Source: DASQUK01 sp046723645 (GTDB taxonomy: Bacteria; Actinomycetota; Acidimicrobiia; Acidimicrobiales; VFJN01). Taken from it: a stretch of 6,704 nt of DNA. Each line of letters opens with the position of its first letter. Position 1 is the first letter of the stretch. This document shows positions 1 through 4,941 of the stretch, piece after piece. A program made the position numbers and the translations under genes. Under the pieces are notes generated by a model, which ran no database searches, was not told where the DNA came from, and saw only the letters and a list, made by a program, of their open reading frames with translations. The stretch spans positions 1 to 6,704 of the forward strand of contig JBKOUY010000105.1 of NCBI GenBank assembly GCA_046723645.1, written 5' to 3'.

Positions 1-230
1 CGGCGGCCCGCGATCGCCCGGCCGACCAGCGACTCGTTGTGGCCCTCGCCGTAGGCATCGGAGGTGTCGACAAGGGTCGCCCCGGCGTCGAACGCATGCC
101 GGAGGGCGGTGAGCGCACGGTCGTCGTCGACGTCGCCGTACATGCCGGGCGACAGCACCATCGCCCCGAAGCCGATGGCGGGCACGGCGAGATCGCCGAG
201 GTGGCGGGTGGGGAGCGGGAGGGCGGCCAT
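1..230 (-). CDS. Aldo/keto reductase, N-terminal part (gene cut by left window edge)
   Basis: NAD(P)H-dependent oxidoreductase of the aldo/keto reductase superfamily, cytosolic, expected to interconvert carbonyls and alcohols. Substrate unknown. Only the first 76 residues are in the window. They start MAALPLPTRHLGDLAVPAIG and show the first beta strand with a GFGAMVLSPGMYG segment. Next come the helix ALRHAFDAGATLVDTSDAYG and GHNESLVGRAI. The DTSDAYG block (about residues 55-61) holds the conserved catalytic Asp and Tyr of the family, and the GxNE that follows is typical of the large AKR11/12-like 'general stress / quinone-type' members. The ATG at 230..228 has no clear Shine-Dalgarno, but the homologous N-terminus begins right after it. 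The gene diverges from the LysR gene across 61 bp, so LysR control is likely. The C-terminal three quarters lie outside the window. Confidence 0.9.
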   Translation of the reverse strand, partial: MAALPLPTRHLGDLAVPAIGFGAMVLSPGMYGDVDDDRALTALRHAFDAGATLVDTSDAYGEGHNESLVGRAIAGR

Positions 231-278
231 GAGTCCACGATCCGGCCGCAGACCACTGGTCGTCCAAGACCTTTTGCG

Positions 279-293
279 ATAACCGTTCGCTAT
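279..293. promoter_or_regulatory. Candidate LysR box (ATA-N9-TAT, T-N11-A)
   Basis: The 15-mer ATAACCGTTCGCTAT fits the T-N11-A consensus of LysR-type regulator sites, with ATA/TAT ends. It lies between the divergent aldo/keto reductase and LysR genes, centred about 56 bp upstream of the reductase ATG, where an activator site is expected. Its last two bases are the A and T of the LysR ATG, so binding would also block LysR transcription or initiation. The dyad is imperfect inside and such matches occur by chance; an overlapping alternative dyad is TNGCGA-N7-TCGCNA at 274..292. Confidence 0.45.
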
Positions 294-1191
294 GGACCTG
301 CATCTGCGCGACCTCCGCTACTTCGTCGCGGTGGCCGAGGAGCTGCACTTCACGCGCGCGGCCGAGCGCCTCCATGTGTCCCAGCCGGCGCTGTCCAGGC
401 AGATCCGCCTGCTCGAGCGGCACCTCCGGTGTGACCTGTTCGTGCGCGAGCCCCGCGTGGTCCGCCTGACCATGGCCGGCGAGCTGCTGCTCACCCATGC
501 CCGTGACGTGCTGGACCGCTGGGACGTCGCGCTGGCCGCGGTGAACGAGGTCGCGGACCGGGCCCGGCGGGTGCTCGTGGTAGGGATCCAGACGAGCGTC
601 GGGCGCGACCTGCAGCGGCGGACGCTCGCGGGCTTCGCCGAACGGCAACCGGAGTGGCGCCTGTCGCTGCGCCTGTGCCCTTGGGACGATCCCACTGCCG
701 GCCTCACCGACGGCACGTCGGATGTCTCGTTCGTCTGGCTCCCCACCCCGGACGACTCCGAGCTGGAGACCAAGGTGCTCTACCGGGAACCCCGATGGGC
801 GGCGCTCCCCGACGACCATCGCCTCGCCGACCAGGTCTCCGTGCCCTGGTCGGACCTCCTCGACGAGGGGTTCATCGCCCTGCCGCCGACCGCGGGGAGC
901 CTCCGCGAGTTCTGGCTCGCCACGGATCACCGGCCGCCCGATCGCCCGCCGCACGTCGTCGCCGAGGCGGCCAACGCCGAGGAGACGTTCGAGCTGATCG
1001 CCGCCGGAGTCGGCGTCGCACTGCTGTCCGCCGGCAACGCGCGCATCTACCAGCGGCCCGGCGTGCGCTGCGTGGCGGTGCCCGACCTCCCTCCCAGTGA
1101 GCTGGCCATCGCCCGGCGCCACGACGACCGCCGCCCCGCCCTGCTCGACCTAGTCGCCGCCGCCGTCGCCGCGAGTGCCGGGCCGCGATGA
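292..1191 (+). CDS. LysR-type transcriptional regulator
   Basis: DNA-binding regulator of 299 residues, the usual size for the family. The N-terminal winged helix-turn-helix covers about residues 3-62, with the signature from F20 (FTRAAERLHVSQPALSRQIR) followed by LLERHLRCDLFVRE. A linker helix follows, and then a periplasmic-binding-protein-like effector domain (about 90-295). The late segment EETFELIAAGVGVALLSAGN is the standard 'GxGxAlLP'-type strand-turn of that domain. The start at 292 gives a canonical N-terminus (MDLHLRDLRYFVAVAEE). It has no Shine-Dalgarno, so the mRNA may be leaderless; a GATAAC hexamer 8 bp upstream could act as a -10. It is divergent from the aldo/keto reductase, its most likely target. 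The neighbouring cyclase and dioxygenase are other possible targets. The inducer cannot be predicted. Confidence 0.95.
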   Translation: MDLHLRDLRYFVAVAEELHFTRAAERLHVSQPALSRQIRLLERHLRCDLFVREPRVVRLTMAGELLLTHARDVLDRWDVALAAVNEVADRARRVLVVGIQTSVGRDLQRRTLAGFAERQPEWRLSLRLCPWDDPTAGLTDGTSDVSFVWLPTPDDSELETKVLYREPRWAALPDDHRLADQVSVPWSDLLDEGFIALPPTAGSLREFWLATDHRPPDRPPHVVAEAANAEETFELIAAGVGVALLSAGNARIYQRPGVRCVAVPDLPPSELAIARRHDDRRPALLDLVAAAVAASAGPR

Positions 1192-1224
1192 GCGGGGTAC
1201 GCAGCAGCTAGCTCCGCCCCGCTC
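1190..1224. terminator. Hairpin between convergent LysR and cyclase genes, probable bidirectional terminator
   Basis: A perfect 8-bp stem is formed by GAGCGGGG (1190-1197) and CCCCGCTC (1217-1224) around a 19-nt loop. It begins inside the LysR stop codon (TGA 1189-1191) and ends 55 bp before the cyclase stop, so it sits where both transcripts must end. There is no T-tract on either side, which is common for actinobacterial terminators. The remaining 1225..1279 holds nothing I can identify. Confidence 0.55.
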
Positions 1225-1279
1225 GGCAAGTACGACCATGCGCATCCCTTCGGCGCGCCGACGTCGATCAGCACGTGCT

Positions 1280-2236
1280 TCAGAGGATCGCGATCGGGTT
1301 GACCGGCGAGCCGGTCCCACCCTCGATCCGCAACGGCGATGCGACGAAGAGGAACTCCCATCGCTCGGCCGCCTCGCACAACGGGACGAGGTCCTCGAAC
1401 TGGAGGTAGTCGAGCAGGTGGATGCCCATGGCGTTGATCGCCAGGACGTGGATCGGGAACTCGACCCCTTCGGTGGTGCTGGGGGCGGTGTCGTTGTTCC
1501 CGTCCGACCCGAGCGCGGCGATTCGCCTGTCGGCAAGGAATCGTGCTGCGCTCGGGTGCAGGCCGGCCTTGCGCTTTCGCGTGTCCCACGGCCCGACCTG
1601 CGAGAGGCGGTGCGCATGCCCGGTGCGGATCAGCAGGATGTCACCGATCCCGACGCTGACGCCCTGCGCCCGCTCCGCCGCGTCGAGGTCCTCGGCGAAC
1701 ACGTGCTCACCCGGCTCGAGCCAGCGGACGCCCCGGGCCCGGGGTATGTCGAGAAGCACCCCACGACCGACCAGGCCGTCGCGCAGCAGGTCGATGGCGT
1801 CGGCGGTCGCGCCCCGGGACGTGACCTCGGCGACGGGGATGCCCCCGTAGAGCTTGCCCTGGTACCCAACGTGGCAGAACGCGTCGACGTGGCTGTGACC
1901 CTCGTTGTGGTAGTCGACGCCGACGTAGTCCTTCGCGAAGCGCAGGCTGCCGGATCCGACGTCGACGTCGGTGAGCAGCGTCATCTTGTGATCCGCCGGC
2001 TCGGGGTTGTCGATGCCCCCATGCGTGTTGAGCGTCCGGCCGAGCGAGACGGTCAGCCCCCGGTCGATCAGCCCCGCGGCGGCCACGATCCGGTCGGCGG
2101 TGAGGTAGTGCAGCGCCCCCACCTCCGGCCGCTCGTCCCACCGACCCCAGTTGACGAGCTCCCTGAAGAGGCGGCGGAAATCGCTGGCGCTCAGGTCGAC
2201 GTGACGCGCTCCCTGCCGGGGCTCACGCGCCGCCAT
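1280..2236 (-). CDS. Cyclase-family metal-dependent hydrolase (kynurenine-formamidase-like fold)
   Basis: A 318-residue protein of the cyclase family (PF04199), which includes bacterial kynurenine formamidase, isatin hydrolase and polyketide 'cyclase'-like proteins. Members use a divalent metal to hydrolyse amide, lactone or similar bonds. The metal-binding region is at residues 110-122, HNEGHSHVDAFCH, with H110, H116, D118 and H122 as likely ligands or catalytic groups. It resembles the longer HGYxNSHxDALCH variant more than the short HxGTHxD form. The C-terminus (SPLRIEGGTGSPVNPIAIL) is the intact family ending, so the gene is complete. The ATG at 2236 is the only reasonable start; there is no good Shine-Dalgarno. 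It is divergent from the dioxygenase gene. The substrate is unknown, and calling it a formamidase would be over-precise. Confidence 0.9.
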   Translation of the reverse strand: MAAREPRQGARHVDLSASDFRRLFRELVNWGRWDERPEVGALHYLTADRIVAAAGLIDRGLTVSLGRTLNTHGGIDNPEPADHKMTLLTDVDVGSGSLRFAKDYVGVDYHNEGHSHVDAFCHVGYQGKLYGGIPVAEVTSRGATADAIDLLRDGLVGRGVLLDIPRARGVRWLEPGEHVFAEDLDAAERAQGVSVGIGDILLIRTGHAHRLSQVGPWDTRKRKAGLHPSAARFLADRRIAALGSDGNNDTAPSTTEGVEFPIHVLAINAMGIHLLDYLQFEDLVPLCEAAERWEFLFVASPLRIEGGTGSPVNPIAIL

Positions 2237-2310
2237 GATGACGGCGGTTTACAGCCGCCAGCAACCACTCCAGACTGTGGGCCCGCTGCGGCCCGACGGT
2301 ATCGGCCACG

Positions 2311-2340
2311 CCCGCAACGCTACCGGCCGGGCGTTGCGGG
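2311..2340. repeat. Perfect 10-bp inverted repeat (operator or leader hairpin)
   Basis: CCCGCAACGC (2311-2320) is the exact reverse complement of GCGTTGCGGG (2331-2340), separated by 10 bp that contain the palindrome CCGGCCGG (2323-2330). The element lies 65 bp upstream of the dioxygenase start and 75 bp upstream of the cyclase start, a natural place for an operator governing both. If transcription starts further upstream, the RNA would form a very stable hairpin and could attenuate the downstream gene. No T-tract follows. Confidence 0.6.
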
Positions 2341-2392
2341 GTCGCGGTCGATGCCGGCGGGTTCGAAGATTCCGTGAACAACCAGACCAGAT

Positions 2393-2398
2393 GAGGAG
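2393..2398 (+). promoter_or_regulatory. Ribosome-binding site of the dioxygenase gene
   Basis: GAGGAG at 2393-2398 lies 6 nt before the ATG at 2405. It is the clearest Shine-Dalgarno on the plus strand and fixes the start. Confidence 0.75.
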
Positions 2399-2404
2399 TA
2401 CGGG

Positions 2405-3157
2405 ATGGGGTCCTCGGCCCGGGAGATCACCGCGGCGCAGGCACGCCAGTTTCACGAGGATGGCTGGTTCGTCCTCGACGGGGCGGTCGTGCCGACCGAG
2501 CTCGAGACCCTGCGCGCGGAGTGCAGCCGGCTCGTCGCCGATCGCGATGCGGAGATGACCCGCCTGGGCGTCGACACGCTCGACCTCTGCCACCGCGGCC
2601 GCCGCTACTTCCTCCACGCCTATGCGACGAGCCCGGCAGTGCGCCGGTTCCTGAGCTCCGACATCATGGTCGACCTCGCCGGGGCGGTGCTGGGGGACGA
2701 CGTCTACCTGTTCAACGAGCAGTACGTCATCAAGGCTCCCGACCGGGGCATGTCGTTCGGCTGGCACCAGGACTCGGGCTTCATCCCCTATCCGCATCGG
2801 CCATACCTCACGTGCTGGATCCCGCTCGACGACGTCAGCGAATCCAACGGAACCGTGCACGTGCTGCCGTACTCGCGTGCCGGCACCCGCGGGGTCGTCG
2901 AGCACCATCGGGATCATGGCTCCAACGACATGATCGGCTACACGGGCCGCGACCCCGGCGATGCGCTGACCGTGCCTGCGGGGAGCGTCGTCGCCTTCTC
3001 GAGCACCCTTCTCCACCGCACCGGCCCCAACACCAGCGATCGAGCCCGTGCCGTGTACATCGCGCAATACACCCCCGAGCCGCTGCTCAACGAGGACCGC
3101 TCAGGACCCCGGCACCTCGCGGAGCCACTCCTCGTCGGCGGCCACCGGCCGGCATAG
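2405..3157 (+). CDS. Phytanoyl-CoA dioxygenase (PhyH) family Fe(II)/2-oxoglutarate oxygenase
   Basis: A 250-residue cytosolic non-haem iron oxygenase, expected to hydroxylate (or otherwise oxidise) a small molecule with O2 and 2-oxoglutarate. The N-terminal helix ITAAQARQFHEDGWFVLDGAV is typical of PhyH proteins. The iron ligands are visible: the HxD pair H121-Q-D123 (WHQDSG) and distal H204 (LLHRTGPN). R215, 11 residues after the distal His, is placed to bind the 2-oxoglutarate carboxylate. The segment TCWIPLDDVSESNGTVHVLPYS (about 138-159) is the conserved core strand of the fold. All catalytic residues are present, so it should be active. The pairing with the divergent cyclase suggests a shared pathway. 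The family covers lipid, halogenated, ectoine and secondary-metabolite substrates, and the sequence alone does not choose among them. Confidence 0.92.
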   Translation: MGSSAREITAAQARQFHEDGWFVLDGAVVPTELETLRAECSRLVADRDAEMTRLGVDTLDLCHRGRRYFLHAYATSPAVRRFLSSDIMVDLAGAVLGDDVYLFNEQYVIKAPDRGMSFGWHQDSGFIPYPHRPYLTCWIPLDDVSESNGTVHVLPYSRAGTRGVVEHHRDHGSNDMIGYTGRDPGDALTVPAGSVVAFSSTLLHRTGPNTSDRARAVYIAQYTPEPLLNEDRSGPRHLAEPLLVGGHRPA

Positions 3158-3164
3158 CGGGCCC

Positions 3165-3186
3165 CACCGGAGCAGCTGATTCGGTG
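3165..3186 (+). terminator. Hairpin after the dioxygenase gene, possible terminator
   Basis: CACCGGA (3165-3171) pairs with TTCGGTG (3180-3186) through one G-U wobble, with an 8-nt loop. It begins 8 nt after the TAG at 3155-3157 and lies in the 47-bp gap between convergent genes. No T-tract follows, and the opposite strand forms it less well (A-C mismatch). Confidence 0.35.
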
Positions 3187-3204
3187 CCTCGCAGTCCTGC
3201 ATCG

Positions 3205-3792
3205 CTAGTGAGGCTCGACTTCCGGATCGCCGGCCGCGGTCAGGGGCTTGTGGTACACGACGAAATCGCACGGGGACGCCAGGAGCGGCGCCAGCTGTGG
3301 GTAGCTCTCGTCGATGCTGCCCGTCCGCACCGGCCGGTAACCGATGCGCGTGTACCAGGCGTGCAGGAACTCCTTCGTCGGATGGGACCAGCCGCGCGGC
3401 ACGAGCAGCTCGAGTTGCATGACGGCCATCCCCCGCGTCCGGCACGCCTCCTCGGCGAAGCCGACGAGCTCCCGGCCGACGCCTTCGCCGCGATGTGCCG
3501 GATCGGCGGCCAGCAGGCCGAACTCGCCGGCGCCGTCGCCGAGCTCCTGGATGCGGATGCACCCGACGGCCTGACCGTCCACCCGCGCCACTGCGATCTG
3601 CTCGGCGGCGACCATCTGCTGCATCTCGCCCGTGGTCGTACGGGTGGCACCGTCGACCCACAGCCCCGCCTCGGCGGCGTCGTAGACCCTGTTGACCAGG
3701 TCGGTGATCTCGCCCACGAGGCGCTCGTCCCTCGCCGCCGTCGGCGGCAGTACCTCGATCCTCAACCTCGAAGGGCCTTGGGCGGCTGACAT
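3205..3792 (-). CDS. GNAT-family N-acetyltransferase
   Basis: A 195-residue acyl-CoA N-acyltransferase of the GNAT superfamily. The acetyl-CoA pyrophosphate-binding motif A is clear: LLAADPAHRGEGVGRELVGF, with RGEGVG at residues 101-106 matching the R/Q-x-x-G-x-G/A pattern. It is preceded by a central strand (AVGCIRIQEL) and followed by a helix and the strand MQLELLVPR. The late FLHAWYTRIGYRPVRTG segment (about 142-158) is the typical GNAT motif B. The ATG at 3792..3790 is chosen because AAGGGG lies 7 nt upstream and the fold starts soon after; a longer reading frame upstream overlaps the next gene and is not plausible. The acceptor may be a small amine or a protein; it cannot be told. It lies 40 bp behind the PPOX-fold gene on the same strand, so they may be cotranscribed. 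Confidence 0.9.
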   Translation of the reverse strand: MSAAQGPSRLRIEVLPPTAARDERLVGEITDLVNRVYDAAEAGLWVDGATRTTTGEMQQMVAAEQIAVARVDGQAVGCIRIQELGDGAGEFGLLAADPAHRGEGVGRELVGFAEEACRTRGMAVMQLELLVPRGWSHPTKEFLHAWYTRIGYRPVRTGSIDESYPQLAPLLASPCDFVVYHKPLTAAGDPEVEPH

Positions 3793-3805
3793 GGGGCTAC
3801 CCCTT
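3793..3805 (-). promoter_or_regulatory. Shine-Dalgarno of the GNAT gene, inside a small hairpin
   Basis: On the minus strand AAGGGG (3805-3800) is followed by TAG and CCCC (3796-3793) directly before the ATG. The GGGG of the ribosome-binding site can therefore pair with CCCC in a tight 4-bp, 3-nt-loop hairpin. This would lower initiation unless the leader refolds or an upstream ribosome opens it. Confidence 0.4.
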
Positions 3806-3832
3806 GGTCGACCTGGGAAAGGCGGTGCTCGC

Positions 3833-4417
3833 CTAGAAGCGCCAGCGCGTCGAGCGCGGCGCGTACCGCTCGTCCGTGCCGAACCCGTACACCGTCGTCG
3901 GCCGGATGGCGTGGGGCTGGTAGGGGGGTGGTCCTGCCGCCGGCGCGCCGTAGGGAGCGTGGAAACCTCCATCGGTGACGGTGACCGGCCACTGATACTT
4001 CGCGCGATACGCCGCCGCCACGCGGTCGAGGAGGGCATCGTCCGACACCTCGTACGCCGCGCCCTCGACGATGAAGTCGATGCCGTCGGTCGACGTCGTG
4101 ATCGCGCAGCTTGCGTTGGAGGCGAGGTTCCGTCCCTTGCGTGCGTTCGGGCTGCTCGTCGTGCACATGGCCCCGTCGACCCAGACGGCCAGGACGGGCC
4201 TGACATGCGGCCGGCCGCCGGGGCGTACCGTTGCGAACCAATAGATGCTGGCTCCCGACAGGCGAGGCAACGCGTCCTCCCAGGGGATGACCGCGTCGGG
4301 GTCGGCCGGCTGCAGCGCGTCGTCGTCGTACTGGTTCGTGCAGTTCTCCGTCAGGCGAGGGAGGAAGCCGGGCACGGAGACCGACGGTAACGCCCGCCGG
4401 CGGCCGGCCTCGACCAA
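3833..4417 (-). CDS. Pyridoxamine 5'-phosphate oxidase-fold flavin/F420-dependent protein
   Basis: A split-beta-barrel protein of the PPOX-like superfamily (up to 194 residues), cytosolic, expected to bind FMN or the deazaflavin F420. The core reads IYWFATVRPGGRPHVRPVLAVWVDG (about 58-82), then SSPNARKGRNLASNASCAITT (about 88-108), then the strand DFIVEGAAYEVSD. It ends TTVYGFGTDERYAPRSTRWRF, the usual terminus of the actinobacterial 'TRWRF' PPOX group. These proteins are mostly uncharacterised reductases, so no substrate is given. The start is uncertain. The frame has no ATG; TTG at 4417 gives the longest form, and GTG at 4375 (residue 15) gives a shorter one with the whole fold. Neither has a good Shine-Dalgarno. 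The gene lies about 21 bp behind the membrane-protein gene, so translational coupling is possible. Confidence 0.87.
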   Translation of the reverse strand: MVEAGRRRALPSVSVPGFLPRLTENCTNQYDDDALQPADPDAVIPWEDALPRLSGASIYWFATVRPGGRPHVRPVLAVWVDGAMCTTSSPNARKGRNLASNASCAITTSTDGIDFIVEGAAYEVSDDALLDRVAAAYRAKYQWPVTVTDGGFHAPYGAPAAGPPPYQPHAIRPTTVYGFGTDERYAPRSTRWRF

Positions 4418-4438
4418 GATTCGGGCGTGCGTCCCCGA

Positions 4439-4702
4439 TCAGCTCAGCCAGTGCACGAGGTTGACCAGGACGGTCAGGACCACGGAGGCGAGGATCATCG
4501 CCTTCCACGGCACGAACACCCGGACCCGGCGATCCTGCCCACGAGCGTCGTCGATGTTCGGCGATGCGAACCGGGCGAGGCCGCGGGCGACACGGTGTCC
4601 GGCGTCGGGGAACGCTCGTAGCCCGACGTTCAGGACCACGGTGAGCACCGCAGACAGGACGAGCGAGACGACGAGCCAGCGCACGCTGCCAGGTTCGCGC
4701 AC
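4439..4702 (-). CDS. Small two-helix membrane protein, function unknown
   Basis: An 87-residue protein with two hydrophobic stretches at its ends: about residues 9-28 (WLVVSLVLSAVLTVVLNVGL) and about 65-85 (PWKAMILASVVLTVLVNLVHW). Between them is an Arg-rich loop (RVARGLARF ... ARGQDRRVRV). By the positive-inside rule the loop should face the cytoplasm. The two helices share a 'xSxVLTVxxN' pattern, suggesting an internally repeated hairpin. I do not recognise a characterised family; it vaguely resembles short DUF2905-type two-helix proteins. Start is GTG at 4702; a second GTG at residue 7 is possible, and neither has a strong Shine-Dalgarno. Third-position GC is high, supporting real coding. 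The same-strand PPOX-fold gene follows at about 21 bp. Confidence 0.75.
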   Translation of the reverse strand: MREPGSVRWLVVSLVLSAVLTVVLNVGLRAFPDAGHRVARGLARFASPNIDDARGQDRRVRVFVPWKAMILASVVLTVLVNLVHWLS

Positions 4703-4773
4703 TGACGACGGCTGCTTTGGCCGCGCTCAGCCGCCGCCGACCGGCTCAGGTTCGCCGCGTCCGGGCCCTGTTC

Positions 4774-4845
4774 TCAAGCGTCGATCGTCCAGTTGAGCTC
4801 GGTGCGGAGCGTGGCCGGGTCGATGTCGGGCGATGGCTCGGTCAC
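4774..4845 (-). CDS. Candidate small protein of 23 residues, behind whiB
   Basis: A short frame starting GTG, translating to MTEPSPDIDPATLRTELNWTIDA when the GTG is read as Met. It is acidic (five Asp/Glu, one Arg), with no membrane segment or Cys. Two things support it. A near-perfect Shine-Dalgarno, GGGGAGG (4857-4851), sits 5 nt upstream. In addition, 20 of the 22 sense codons after the start end in G or C, like the real genes here. A start two codons earlier (GTG at 4851) is possible but overlaps that site. It lies 71 bp before the membrane-protein gene and about 96 bp after the whiB stop, on the same strand, and happens to share whiB's frame. I recognise no family. At this length chance cannot be excluded; it could also be a regulatory leader peptide for the downstream gene. 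Confidence 0.45.
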   Translation of the reverse strand: MTEPSPDIDPATLRTELNWTIDA

Positions 4846-4878
4846 GTACACCTCCCCGCCGGGGGGACCGGATCGCCG

Positions 4879-4934
4879 ACCGTGGTCGAGTGGGGGCGCT
4901 GCCGCCGCGCAACGCCCCCACACGAGTCCACGGT
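4879..4934 (-). terminator. Strong two-tier hairpin directly after whiB, probable terminator
   Basis: GTGGGGGCG (4890-4898) and CGCCCCCAC (4913-4921) form a perfect 9-bp stem with a 14-nt loop. Outside it, ACCGTGG (4879-4885) pairs with CCACGGT (4928-4934), giving a second 7-bp stem across an asymmetric internal loop. The structure starts 7 nt after the whiB stop codon. There is no U-tract. It probably ends or stabilises the whiB mRNA, and it separates whiB from the small ORF at 4774..4845. Confidence 0.6.
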
Positions 4935-4941
4935 CGTCGCG

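Larger units (their letters stand above)
2237..2404. promoter_or_regulatory. Divergent intergenic region of cyclase and dioxygenase genes
   Basis: This 168-bp spacer must hold both promoters. A TTTACA at 2248-2253 is one mismatch from the -35 consensus for the plus strand, but the hexamer 17 bp on (CAGACT) is a poor -10. The reverse complement TGTAAA is a fair -10 for the cyclase, without a clear -35. Three GGCGG/CCGCC blocks (2230-2234, 2243-2247, 2255-2259) could form alternative short hairpins over the cyclase start. The strongest element is the inverted repeat at 2311-2340, listed separately. Promoter positions are tentative. Confidence 0.4.

Noticed and set aside
1192..1279. Possible gene remnant between the LysR and cyclase stops
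   Set aside because: The minus-strand frames there have ordinary-looking peptides but poor third-position GC and no start or conserved ending; the terminator hairpin explains part of the region.
2360..2374. GGTTCGAAGATTCC resembles a tRNA T-arm (GGTTCGAAtCC)
   Set aside because: No acceptor stem, anticodon arm or D-arm can be found at the right distances on either strand, so it is a chance match.
1175..2377. A 400-codon plus-strand frame opposite the cyclase gene
   Set aside because: The minus strand encodes a full cyclase-family protein with intact motif and C-terminus; the plus frame has low-complexity composition and no domain.
2374..2394. Tiny upstream frame GTG AAC AAC CAG ACC AGA TGA whose stop overlaps the dioxygenase ribosome-binding site
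   Set aside because: Six residues, no ribosome-binding site of its own and no attenuator-like codon run; too short to support.
2521..3789. A 422-codon plus-strand frame overlapping the dioxygenase and running opposite the GNAT gene
   Set aside because: It uses another frame of the PhyH-family gene, is Arg/Pro-rich, and crosses the convergent gene boundary.
3762..4508. A 248-codon minus-strand frame across the PPOX-fold gene
   Set aside because: It is out of frame with the recognisable PPOX fold and lacks any motif.
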